Origin: Phycisphaerae bacterium
Lineage (GTDB): Bacteria; Planctomycetota; Phycisphaerae; Phycisphaerales; UBA1924
NCBI GenBank assembly: GCA_030432255.1
Contig: JAUIHS010000008.1
Coordinates: forward strand, 123,469-187,468
Length of the DNA stretch: 64,000 nucleotides
Direction of reading: 5' to 3'
Shown in pieces: positions 1 through 8,800 of this stretch; positions within the stretch are counted from its first letter, which is position 1, and each line of letters opens with the position of its first letter. A program made the position numbers and the translations under genes. Below the pieces are notes generated by a model. The model did no database searches and was not told the DNA's origin. It saw only the letters and a list, made by a program, of their open reading frames with translations.

Positions 1-2009
1 CCGTGCGCTTCCAGGTCCTTTCGCGCCCAGTCGAGGAAGTCCGCGTGGAACTCGTCGCGCGAACGACGCAGCACCGTGCACATCGCCTCCTCTTCACGCA
101 CGCCCGCCGCGTACAGGTCCATCAGGTCCAGCGCTGCGCGGCCACCCCAGCGCTCCACGATGAACTGGTACATCCAGTGCCCCTGTGCATACGCCAGCGA
201 CCGGTCCTGCCGACGCTTGGGACGCACGAACGCAATGTTGATCTCCGACATGTCGAAGAGCGTGCCTGCATCGAGCTCCGCCGCCAGCATCTTCCAGCGC
301 ATGTAGTCCCGCGGCGTCCCTTCCAGATACACCGCCGCCGCCTCCGTGAACCAGTGCGGGATGCGATTGCGGGTGCGCGAGAGCGTGATCGTATGGACGT
401 ACTCGTGACGGATCACGCGGACCCAGTCGTACTCACCGAAGTGCTTCGCACCGTCGCGCGGCGCTTCCATCGCGATCACCGGGCCCGTGCACGCGGCGAT
501 GGTGTGAATGGCCGGCATACCCGTGATGCGCACGGCGAACCACTCGTGGTCGGGCATCAGTTCGATCACGGTCTTGCGATCCGGTTCGTGATCGAACGCC
601 TCGGACGCCAGTTCATGGATGTGCTCCAGCGGACCCAGCATTTCCGAGGCCATCACCTCGGATTCGCCGGGCTGATATCGCACCACGAAGTGTTCGCTCT
701 CGACCGTATCCCATTGCAGCAGTTCTTCGATCAGGCGCAGGCTGTTACGCGCCCGCACGTTGAATTCATCGAGACGCTGTGCCATGGTCAGCGCCAGGTG
801 CGCCCGTTCGTCGTTGCCGGACTGCATCTCCAGCAGTCCCAGTTCGATGATGGGCTGCGGCCAGTTGGGCTGACGACTCGAGGCCTGTTCGAGGTATTGC
901 GCCGCCGCGTCATACTGCCGCGCATCCGCCAGCGTGCGTCCGACCTCGTACAGGGCGACCGGCGATCCCGAGGAGAGTTCATCGAATGCCGCCAGTCGCT
1001 CGGATGTCAATGATTCATCGAAACGCAACGCCGCGATCGCGCACTCCAGCGCCCGCGCTTCGCGCATCTTCGGGAACCGGTCCAGCACCCGCATCAGGCA
1101 CCGTTCCGCTTCATCGGGGTCGTTCTGTCGCATCCAGAGGCGCGCACGGATCAGGTTGGCATACGGATGCTCATACGCCTCATGCCCCGACAGGCGACGC
1201 GCGATCCTGTCGAGCATCGCGGCACACTCTTCCGCCATTGCGAACCCGAACGTCTGCACGTGCATCATGCCGATGACGTACCATGCGCGGGCGGCGCCGG
1301 GATTGAGCTTGAGCACCTCGCCGATCGCGGTTGACGACTCGGCATGGTTGCTCTTGTCCTGAAGGAGTTCCGCCTCCGTGAGGATCGCCGGCCAGTACAG
1401 GCGGTCCATTTCCTGATGCACCTGCGACAACAACTGCACCATCGCCTTGTAGTCACCCGTCGTGCGCCCCTGCAGTCGCGCCCGGATGATCAGGGCGCGA
1501 ACGCCCTCGTGCAGTTCTTCGGGCGTGGTGAGCCGGTTGCGCTGAAGCGTTGAGACGACCGGATCGATCGCCGCATCCGCCTCGGCGAAGCGCCCGAGAC
1601 CTTCGAGGGCTTCCGCACGGATGCGACGGGCGCGCATGGACTGGTGACCCGTCAGCATGTCGAGAGCAGAACGCAGGTCGCCGCGGATCACCGCCGCTTC
1701 CGCACGGTCTTCGGCGGCCGCGGCGTCGTCCATGAGCGACGCATCGTCGAAGACTCCGATCATGAGCGCGATCCGGGCCCGGTCGGCGACGATCTCATCA
1801 TCCGGTTCCGCCCACAGGCCGTGAAAGATTCGCAGGTCGCGGCGCTCATCCTCATCCAGGTACGGGGCTTCCAGCTTGCGGAGGACCGCCTTGGAGATGG
1901 GCGGGGTCTCGATGCCGGCGGGTTGTTCACCGACGTCCACCTGTCCATGGACCACCGGTGCCACGAGAACGCAGATCAGCACGACGCAGAATCGATGCAG
2001 CCATGTCAT
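1..2009 (-). CDS. TPR protein with MA-type zinc peptidase-like domain, 3' end beyond the left edge
   Basis: The reading frame is open from an ATG at 2009 down to base 1, so only the first 669 codons are visible. The N-terminus is a signal peptide (MTWLHRF, then a hydrophobic run ending VVHGQ). The central part is helical, with TPR-like spacing (for example LNPGAARAWYVIGMMHVQ and SSRQPNWPQPIIELGLLEMQ). Near the visible end is HEYVH, followed some 18 residues on by WFTEAAAVYLEG, the HExxH...E arrangement of gluzincin 'peptidase MA-like' proteins. It is probably exported and either a protease or a degenerate relative. Its ATG overlaps the stop of the upstream gene by four bases (ATGA), so the two are probably translated together. 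The family call is moderate; the substrate is unknown. Confidence 0.8.
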   Translation of the reverse strand, partial: MTWLHRFCVVLICVLVAPVVHGQVDVGEQPAGIETPPISKAVLRKLEAPYLDEDERRDLRIFHGLWAEPDDEIVADRARIALMIGVFDDASLMDDAAAAEDRAEAAVIRGDLRSALDMLTGHQSMRARRIRAEALEGLGRFAEADAAIDPVVSTLQRNRLTTPEELHEGVRALIIRARLQGRTTGDYKAMVQLLSQVHQEMDRLYWPAILTEAELLQDKSNHAESSTAIGEVLKLNPGAARAWYVIGMMHVQTFGFAMAEECAAMLDRIARRLSGHEAYEHPYANLIRARLWMRQNDPDEAERCLMRVLDRFPKMREARALECAIAALRFDESLTSERLAAFDELSSGSPVALYEVGRTLADARQYDAAAQYLEQASSRQPNWPQPIIELGLLEMQSGNDERAHLALTMAQRLDEFNVRARNSLRLIEELLQWDTVESEHFVVRYQPGESEVMASEMLGPLEHIHELASEAFDHEPDRKTVIELMPDHEWFAVRITGMPAIHTIAACTGPVIAMEAPRDGAKHFGEYDWVRVIRHEYVHTITLSRTRNRIPHWFTEAAAVYLEGTPRDYMRWKMLAAELDAGTLFDMSEINIAFVRPKRRQDRSLAYAQGHWMYQFIVERWGGRAALDLMDLYAAGVREEEAMCTVLRRSRDEFHADFLDWARKDLEAH

Positions 2010-2911
2010 GAACGATCCTCCGACTCGGTGCCCTCCCCGGTGTCCGGCTTCACGTCCGATGCAATTGAGTCTTCCTTGATGTTCTTGACCCACCCCTCGC
2101 CGTCCGGCGGCTCAGTGGTGTCCATCACCTGCGGCGGAATCTCGATGTTCCGAGCGACACTGTGCAGCACGAGAATGGAATCGGCATCACCACCGCGAGC
2201 CTGCCGCGTGCGCGCCATTCGAGGCAGCAGCGTCGTGCGGTCATACCACAGGCGCACCTCGCTGAACGAGTCGTTGAATGAGTCATCCCGCGCTACCAGC
2301 CGGAGTTGCATGGCATCCGTCCACCCGAGCGCAAAGACCGCCTCCGACGGATCGCCCACGAGGTCTTCAACACCATCCATGGGGTCGAGCAGTTCAGCTT
2401 CGTAACGCTTGAGGATCGACTCCCGGGTCTGGCCGATGGGGATCGGGAGCGGCCCCTCGCCCAGGATCAGCGGATCCACCCGTTGCCCCTCCGGCGCCAC
2501 CCGACGACGCTCGTAGTACCGATCATCCAGCGCATCGCGAATCTGCGTGAACCATGTGCCGTCAAACACGACGCGCTCGTGGTAGGAGTCCGAATGCTTG
2601 ATGCCGTCGATGATCAGGCTGTCGAAGACCGCCGCGAATGCCTTGCGCCTGTAGCCGTCCGCTGCCGGGGCATCCTGCGCGAAGTAGAACTCTCCCTGCC
2701 GCACCTGCTCGTCACCTTCCAGTTCCGAGCGGCGGGACCAGTAGATCTTCGCGTGCACGGATGTCAGGTCGCGCCCCGCAGTCTCGAGCGCAATCAGCAG
2801 GTCATCAACCGTCTCGGTGACCTGCGTGTCTTCGGAAGGCGCATCATCACGGGCGGGGGCCGCGGCGGCGACCGAGATGGCGGCAGCGAGTACGAGCGTC
2901 CACTTGATCAT
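2006..2911 (-). CDS. Exported LolA-like / outer-membrane lipoprotein-sorting type protein
   Basis: This 301-aa protein starts with a signal peptide (MIKWTLVLAAAISVAAAAPA). The body is rich in beta-strand patterns of the LolA/LolB type: an early helix (DDLLIALETAGRDLTSVHA), then FYFAQD, VVFDGTWFTQ and RLWYDRTTLLPRMA. In that family such strands form a half-barrel that carries lipids or lipoproteins through the periplasm. The C-terminus is a charged tail. The start has a good ribosome site, GGAGGT, seven to eight bases before the ATG. It lies upstream of and overlaps the TPR/peptidase gene, and follows ruvX on the same strand by about 65 bases. The LolA-like assignment rests on pattern only and is tentative; expression as a secreted protein is well supported. 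Confidence 0.75.
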   Translation of the reverse strand: MIKWTLVLAAAISVAAAAPARDDAPSEDTQVTETVDDLLIALETAGRDLTSVHAKIYWSRRSELEGDEQVRQGEFYFAQDAPAADGYRRKAFAAVFDSLIIDGIKHSDSYHERVVFDGTWFTQIRDALDDRYYERRRVAPEGQRVDPLILGEGPLPIPIGQTRESILKRYEAELLDPMDGVEDLVGDPSEAVFALGWTDAMQLRLVARDDSFNDSFSEVRLWYDRTTLLPRMARTRQARGGDADSILVLHSVARNIEIPPQVMDTTEPPDGEGWVKNIKEDSIASDVKPDTGEGTESEDRS

Positions 2912-2977
2912 CCGTGACCTCCAGTTGAGTCCTCAAGACCCGGGGAGACGAGCCACCCCTGCATCACACATACCCCG

Positions 2978-3445
2978 TCACTCTTCATCGGCTGCATCCA
3001 CCGGGGGCCCGTATTCACCCGCGTTACCTGTTTCGAGAGCCCGCAGAAAACCGGCAAGGATCTCCGCCGCGGCGATGGCATCGCGTCGCGCCTTTTTCTG
3101 GCGGTGTGTGAACCCTGTGCGTGCCATCCGCTCATCGGCGGCGGCGGAGGTGAGTCGCTCATCATGGAGATGCACCTGGAGCCCGGTTTGTGACGTCAGT
3201 TCGGCGGCGAATCCGCGAACGATTCTGGCCTGGGGGCCTTCGGTCCCGTCCATATTGAGGGGCAGGCCCACGACAAGCGCATCGGGCCCATGCTCTTCGA
3301 TCACGCCCCGGATCTGGAGCACGAGCGCATCGGAAGAAGCCAGTGGCGACTCGATGGTCGTCACCGGCGACGCGATCCCGAGTTCGGTATCCGCCACCGC
3401 AACACCGGTCCGCTTCCCGCCGATGTCCAGGCCGAGGTAACGCAT
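2978..3445 (-). CDS. ruvX: RuvX/YqgF-family putative Holliday junction resolvase
   Basis: The 155-aa protein has the RNase H-like fold signature of the YqgF family: LGLDIGGKRTGVAVAD at the N-terminus with the first catalytic Asp, VVGLPLNMDG in the middle, and DERLTSAAAD followed by a late Asp (ARRDAIAAAEIL). Length is close to the family's usual 130-150 residues, with a short C-terminal extension. YqgF proteins act on nucleic acids, in pre-16S rRNA processing and possibly on recombination junctions. It sits downstream of dnaB on the same strand with a 150-base gap that contains an interspersed repeat, so it may have its own promoter. The ATG start opens directly into the family N-terminus. 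Confidence 0.93.
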   Translation of the reverse strand: MRYLGLDIGGKRTGVAVADTELGIASPVTTIESPLASSDALVLQIRGVIEEHGPDALVVGLPLNMDGTEGPQARIVRGFAAELTSQTGLQVHLHDERLTSAAADERMARTGFTHRQKKARRDAIAAAEILAGFLRALETGNAGEYGPPVDAADEE

Positions 3446-3471
3446 GGGGGGATTGTAGGCGGTTCGGCGCC

Positions 3472-3596
3472 GAAGGCTGGGAGGAGGTTGAAGGTTGGAT
3501 CGCCGGCAGCGAGTAACCCGCCCATTTCACCCGCTTTCACCGCCCCGCGCTTGCGCCAACCCACAAGCTCCAACCTGCAGCCTCTCCGAGGCTGCG
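3472..3596. repeat. Interspersed repeat, copy 1 (TTGGCGCAAGCG family)
   Basis: The gap between dnaB and ruvX holds two related arms: GAGGTTGAAGGTTGG on the plus strand, and at 3546-3580 a segment whose reverse complement reads CTGCAGGTTGGAGCTTG, then TGGGTTGGCGCAAGCGCG. The same core occurs at about 15834-15875, 18784-18814 and 20430-20467, always outside genes. The arms are partly complementary, so the transcript could fold. Confidence 0.6.
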
Positions 3597-5243
3597 CTAC
3601 ACCGGAATATCCCCGATGTCCTCATCCGCCCAGTTGGCATCGCCGTCGCCGTCGCCGGAGCCGTCGCGGAAGTCTTCGACGGGGCCCGCCTTCTGGCCCG
3701 GTGAGAAGTGCTTGCGTTCCACCTGGCCCGATGCCGGTGGTCCGGCCTGGTACGTCGGTTCACGCCGGGAGGAGAAGTTGTGGAAGCGCGTGATGTGGCT
3801 GTTCCACGTCAGGTTGACGATGCCCGTCGGGCCGTTGCGCTGCTTCGCGATGATGACCTCGGCGAGGCCGATCTTGTCCGGGTTGAGTTCGATCCACTCC
3901 GGATCCTCAGTGTGGTAATACTCCTCGCGATGCAGCAGCATGATCACGTCCGCATCCTGCTCAATCGAACCGGACTCACGCAGGTCCGCCATGCGCGGCT
4001 TGTGGCTCGGACGCTGCTCCGTCGAACGATTCAACTGAGCCAGGCAGATGATCGGAATCTCGAGCTCACGGGCCAGCGCCTTGATGCCGCGGCTGATCGA
4101 CGACACCTCCTGCTGGCGCCCATCGCGTGACGCCGCCGTCGGATCGGACATCAACTGGAGGTAGTCGATGACGAGGCAGCGCACACCGTGCTGCGCCACC
4201 ATGCGGCGCGCCTTGGCGCGAAGCTGCATGACCGTGAGGCCCGGCGTATCGTCGATGTGAATCGGCGCTTCGCTCAGCGTGCTGCATGATGTGAACAGGC
4301 GATTGAACTCATCCCGCGACAACTGGTTCGTGCGCAGGTTCTGGGAATTGACACCCGAGTGCGCTGACAGCAGACGCGATGTCACCGACTGCTTGCTCAT
4401 TTCCAGGGAGAAGAAGGCCACGGGTGTTCGCGGCCCCTGCGGATGATGAGGCGATCCGGAAAACGCGATCTGCTCCACCAGGTTCAGCGCCAGCGCCGTC
4501 TTGCCCATCGAAGGGCGCGCAGCAAGGATCGTCATCTCGCCGCGCTGGAAGCCGCTGGTGAGATCATCCATGTCGTAGTACCCGCTGGCGACCCCGGTGA
4601 TCGAATGCCCTTCATTCGACTCAAGCGAGTCCATGATCTCCTGGAGCAGCGCATCGAGACTCTCCGCCTCGGTCACCTCCGTCTTCTCGGCAACCGCGAA
4701 GATCAGGGTCTCCGCCTTGTCCAGAAGCAGTTTGGTCGCATCCTCGCCATCACCGGCGTGATAGGCGTCGTGCAGAATCTGGCCGGCCGCGTCGATCAAC
4801 TGGCGCAGCTGCGCCTTCCGGCGCACGATCCGTGCATAGTGAATCGCGTTCGCTGCTGACGGCACACACTCCGCGAGCTCCAGCAGGTAATCCGGCCCGC
4901 CGAGTTCTTCGAGGATGCCGCGGGACTCAAGCATGTCCGCGAGCTGGACGAGGTCCCCGGAGTTGTGCCGGTCATAGAGGGAGATGAGTGCGTTGTAGAT
5001 GGCACCGTGGGTCTCGCGGTAGAAGGAGTCCCCCGTCTGGATCATGGGGATGACTTCGGCGATGACATCGGAGTCGAGCAGCATGGACCCGAGCAGCGAC
5101 ATCTCCGCCTCAGCGGCGAAGGGTGGCATGCGGTCAAACAGCTTCTGCAGGTCCCGCCCGGCAACGAACCGGGACCGCTCGCCGCGCCCCTTGCGGCCAT
5201 TCCCTCCCCCGAAGTCGAAATTGCCCTGATCCTTGGCGTTCAT
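3597..5243 (-). CDS. dnaB: Replicative DNA helicase DnaB
   Basis: This 548-aa protein is the ring helicase that unwinds DNA at the replication fork. The N-terminal domain begins with MPPFAAEAEMSLLGSMLLDS, the classical DnaB start region. The RecA-like domain has Walker A AARPSMGKTALAL (around residues 240-250), the Walker B region CLVIDYLQLM, and the motif-4 stretch LRESGSIEQDADVIMLLHR. The C-terminal 50 residues form an acidic, Gly/Asp-rich tail (GSGDGDGDANWADEDIGDIPV), longer than in E. coli DnaB. The start ATG at 5243 lies about 50 residues upstream of the conserved region, leaving a Gly-rich, basic leader (DFGGGNGRKGRGERS). It is divergent from the STAND module. Confidence 0.97.
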   Translation of the reverse strand: MNAKDQGNFDFGGGNGRKGRGERSRFVAGRDLQKLFDRMPPFAAEAEMSLLGSMLLDSDVIAEVIPMIQTGDSFYRETHGAIYNALISLYDRHNSGDLVQLADMLESRGILEELGGPDYLLELAECVPSAANAIHYARIVRRKAQLRQLIDAAGQILHDAYHAGDGEDATKLLLDKAETLIFAVAEKTEVTEAESLDALLQEIMDSLESNEGHSITGVASGYYDMDDLTSGFQRGEMTILAARPSMGKTALALNLVEQIAFSGSPHHPQGPRTPVAFFSLEMSKQSVTSRLLSAHSGVNSQNLRTNQLSRDEFNRLFTSCSTLSEAPIHIDDTPGLTVMQLRAKARRMVAQHGVRCLVIDYLQLMSDPTAASRDGRQQEVSSISRGIKALARELEIPIICLAQLNRSTEQRPSHKPRMADLRESGSIEQDADVIMLLHREEYYHTEDPEWIELNPDKIGLAEVIIAKQRNGPTGIVNLTWNSHITRFHNFSSRREPTYQAGPPASGQVERKHFSPGQKAGPVEDFRDGSGDGDGDANWADEDIGDIPV

Positions 5244-5445
5244 GGTTTCATTGTTGGGGTGCGGGCTGAGGATATGGGTGGAGCGACAGGTTGTTCAAGG
5301 GTTGCTGGTGTTCGGTCTCTGGTGGCTGAGTGGCGGTTTCGGTCTGCGCGTCACCTGGGAGTGTACCCACCCGGATCCGCGGGACCGGCAGGATGGTAGA
5401 GTAGGTGGGAGCGGAACCGGAGTCGTTTACGCATCGGAGGTCGGC

Positions 5446-5886
5446 ATGCCCGAGCATCAACACGGCGGTTTCAACATCAATGCTGGCCGCGACGTCAGAA
5501 TCGATGCGGGCGGCGACGTGGTCTCCGGGGACAAGATCGTGGAGATGATCCGCGAACCCGGCGATCGTGATGCACTGATCGCGGCTCTTGAGGAACTGCG
5601 TTCGACCCTCGAGGCTGCGCCCCGCGTCGACGGCATTCACGAGGTCGCGACTGATCATGCGGCCCGGCTTGAGTTGCTTCTGCAACAGGTCAGGACCCGC
5701 GAAGAACCCGAGTCGGTGGGGCAGGCTCTCAGCCGGCAGATCACGGAAGTCGGACAGGTCGTGGATGCGGCCACGGGTGTTGCCAACACTGTCTCGGAAG
5801 CAGCGAGCGCCCTTCCAGCCTGGATCACGGGAGCACGCGCGGCATTGGGCGCGGTGATGGCACTGGTCGGAATCCTGCCGCCGTGA
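5446..5886 (+). CDS. Small GDVVxGDK-tagged protein with hydrophobic C-terminal helix, partner of STAND NTPase
   Basis: The 146-aa protein starts at an ATG six bases after a CGGAGG ribosome site; the frame stays open further upstream, but that part has no ribosome site. Residues about 7-30 are a short repeat-like segment (INAGRDV, IDAGGDVV, SGDK) almost the same as the N-terminus of the next gene. A charged helical middle (ALEELRSTLEAA, ARLELLLQQVRTREEPES) suggests a coiled coil. The last about 28 residues (WITGARAALGAVMALVGILPP region) are hydrophobic and could insert in a membrane. The stop overlaps the next gene's GTG start (GTGA), so the two are translationally coupled. I know no characterised homologue. 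Inference: an adaptor or membrane-acting effector recruited through the shared tag. Confidence 0.8.
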   Translation: MPEHQHGGFNINAGRDVRIDAGGDVVSGDKIVEMIREPGDRDALIAALEELRSTLEAAPRVDGIHEVATDHAARLELLLQQVRTREEPESVGQALSRQITEVGQVVDAATGVANTVSEAASALPAWITGARAALGAVMALVGILPP

Positions 5887-8800
5887 GCGGGGGCATCTCG
5901 ATTGACGCCAGCGGCGACGTCACGATCCGGGCGCAGGGAGACGTTGTCGCCGGTGACAAGAAGACGATCATCAACTTTGCATCGCGGGGTCCCGGTGAGG
6001 ATGCCTCACCCTATCGATTCCTCGCGCGCTTCGAGTTCGCGGATCGAGACGCCTTCTTCGGGCGCGACACCGAGATCGCAACGCTGGTCGACCGAGTACA
6101 GCGACAGCAGGTGACGATCGTGGTTGGGGCCTCCGGTTCCGGAAAGTCCTCACTGATTCGGGCCGGCCTCGTGCCGCGGATCTGTGATGACGGCGGGCAG
6201 TTCCGACTGGTTCAGGAGTACCGGGGCGAGAGTGATACCTGGGAGCACATTTCGGGCGTGCGCGCGTCCGGCGACGATCGGGAAGGGCTGGATTGCCTCA
6301 TCCTCGATCAGTTTGAACGAGTCTTCCTGAATCTGACAGCAGATAAGCAGAACAGACTCCTGAGCAAGGCCCACGCATGGCTCGCGGAGATGGACACCAG
6401 GCGGCTCCTGATCATCGTTCGCGAGGACTTCCTCGGGCGAACGATGCTGAATGCAAAGCGCTTCATACCCGATGCAGCACAGAGAGCCGACATCTTCGCG
6501 GTGGTTCCCCTCACTCCCGACCAGGCAGTGAGCGCGATCGTGGAACCCATCAAGCGGTGCTCGGCCAGGATCGGGTTTGCACCCGACTTTGTCAGAGCCA
6601 TCCTCGTTCCTCAACTCACCGACGAGAGTGGAGGTGTGACCCCAACACGCTTGCAGATCGTCTGCTCGGAACTCTTTGAACATGCCCGGCAACGGCAGAC
6701 GGATGGCGAGGTTGTCGCCATCAGCGCGGCACTCTGCGACGAACTGGGCGGTGTCAGCGGGATCCTGAACGACTTCCTCAACAAGGGTGTCGCGCTCGCC
6801 GGGAAAGAACTGGCCTCGACGCTCGATTGCGAACCAGATGCCGTCGTCCCGAGAGTCCGGAGCTTCCTGAAGCAGTTCGTGCACAGCGATGGAACACGCC
6901 GCTTCGTCGGCAAGGACTCACTCGACAGCGACCCGAGGGGCGACCTGCTCCTCGAACATCTGGCCGGTCGGCACATCATTGAGATCCGGGATCGCGGCGA
7001 GACGCCTGAGGTCTCCATCATGCACGAGGTCCTCTGTCCGCATGTCCTGCGGTGGTTCGCTGACGAGGAACTTCAGATCTTTGCCGCGACCGAGACCCTC
7101 GAGCGTGCACTGACTGAGTACCGGGCCAACGGGACGCTGCTTGATGACAGGCAGTACAGCCTTGTCGAACAGTGGCTTCCCGATGAACAGGGAAAGCCCG
7201 AGATTCAGGAGCTGATGGGCCGCAGCCTGGTCGCGATGAGGCGGCGGCGGAGGTTCCGACGACTCGCTTTCGCAGCCATGCTGCTCGCGGCGGCACTCAT
7301 GCCGCTTGCCCTTGCGATGTATCTCATGGCGACGGAGGCGCGCGAGCTGGCGGAGGACCGCCTTGATCTGGTTCGGCAGGAGCTGCGGGAGCGGCGTATG
7401 AATCGTGGCCGGGAACTGGCGGCGATCGCGGATTCTCTTCTCCTGAAGGAACCCGAGGTTGCCTTGCTGCTGGCGGTGGAGGCTGTGCGGGCGACGCTTG
7501 ATCACGATGAGGGCTGGTCGCCGACGGCTGAAGAGACGCTGCGCGCTGCATTGCGAACCGGCCACGGCATGCTCATCAACCCGGCAGCGGGAGATGAGTG
7601 GGATTATCCAACATTCACCCGGGTGAGTGACAACGGCCAGTGGATCCTGACGAATGGCCACGGCACGGCTCCGCTTGATGACGGCTTCCTGCTCTGGCGG
7701 AGCCCCACCTCGGAGGACGGCTATCTTCCCGGCTGGCCTCGCCACGAGTTCGAGTCGTCGCTCAGTGATATGCCGAACTGGGTCGAACCCGGACGGGCCA
7801 CGGCCTTCGGACTGGATTATCACGTCGATTTTGATGACTCCGACTCGATATCTGACGGAGCCACATTCTTCCACGACTGCCTGCTGGCATGCAGGATCGA
7901 GGACGACGAATCTGCATGGGGAGAGTACTCGCTCCTGCTTGTCCTCCTCGGCCCGGAGCCCAGTGCCCGTATCCTCTATCCGGGCGAGGTCGCAGGCGTC
8001 TGGAGCACCCACGAGGGCGTGGCAGTCCTTCGCTACTCGGAGAGTGATGATCGCTACACCCTGACGCGCATCGAAGTGGATCCCGACGCGCTCCGGCCCG
8101 GAAGCATCGTCAGGGGTTGGGGGCATGGCATCGACTCCACGGGACCCTCGGACATGGAGACAACGGAGCCTGATCATCCGGCACCCGATGCGTCAACTTC
8201 AAGCGGGACCTATATCCAGTGGTCTGCACTTGAAGCGACGGACTACGAGATCCGGGTTGACCCGCAACTCGATGGTCTTGAGTTCTACGGTTATTTCCTT
8301 CCTGAAGGAAGCCTGTCTGAAGGGCTCTATGCATCTCATGGAAGCTGGCTGGAGTCCGATGACTATGAGGCCATGCAACCGGCCGAAGACATGCAAGCCC
8401 CGGTTGAGCTTCTGTTCAGGCAGGCTCTCGAAGAGGGCACGACCTATCGAAGTCAGGCCGAGCGGTTTGCGCAGCCGATCGAGTCCGATCTTGCCTCCAA
8501 CATCATGGCCGCTGTTGAAGACCGTCGAATCAACCGCGACACGGTCCATCTGCTCGATCAGTCCTCCTGTGTCGCTGAAGCGCGCGAGAGTCGTGACCTG
8601 GTTGTGATGACCTCGGAATCGACCGACCTGATGCAGCTCATGCCCGCAAGGTTCCCACACGATATCGTCCCGTCTTCTGGCCGGACCGGCCGCAGTGCGG
8701 ATGACTTCCTGGAACTTGAGGGAGTGGACCTGGGCGTGAATTTCCAGTTCTGCTACGTCACGCACAGGGACGGAGAGGTACACCTGCTGACAGCCGTACG

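Noticed and set aside
2908..3165. 85-codon frame overlapping ruvX
   Set aside because: It lies in another frame of ruvX with no family and a Pro-rich, non-coding look.
5233..5445. Upstream extension of the small tagged gene
   Set aside because: The frame is open, but it overlaps the start of dnaB on the other strand, has no ribosome site, and CGGAGG sits just before the ATG at 5446.
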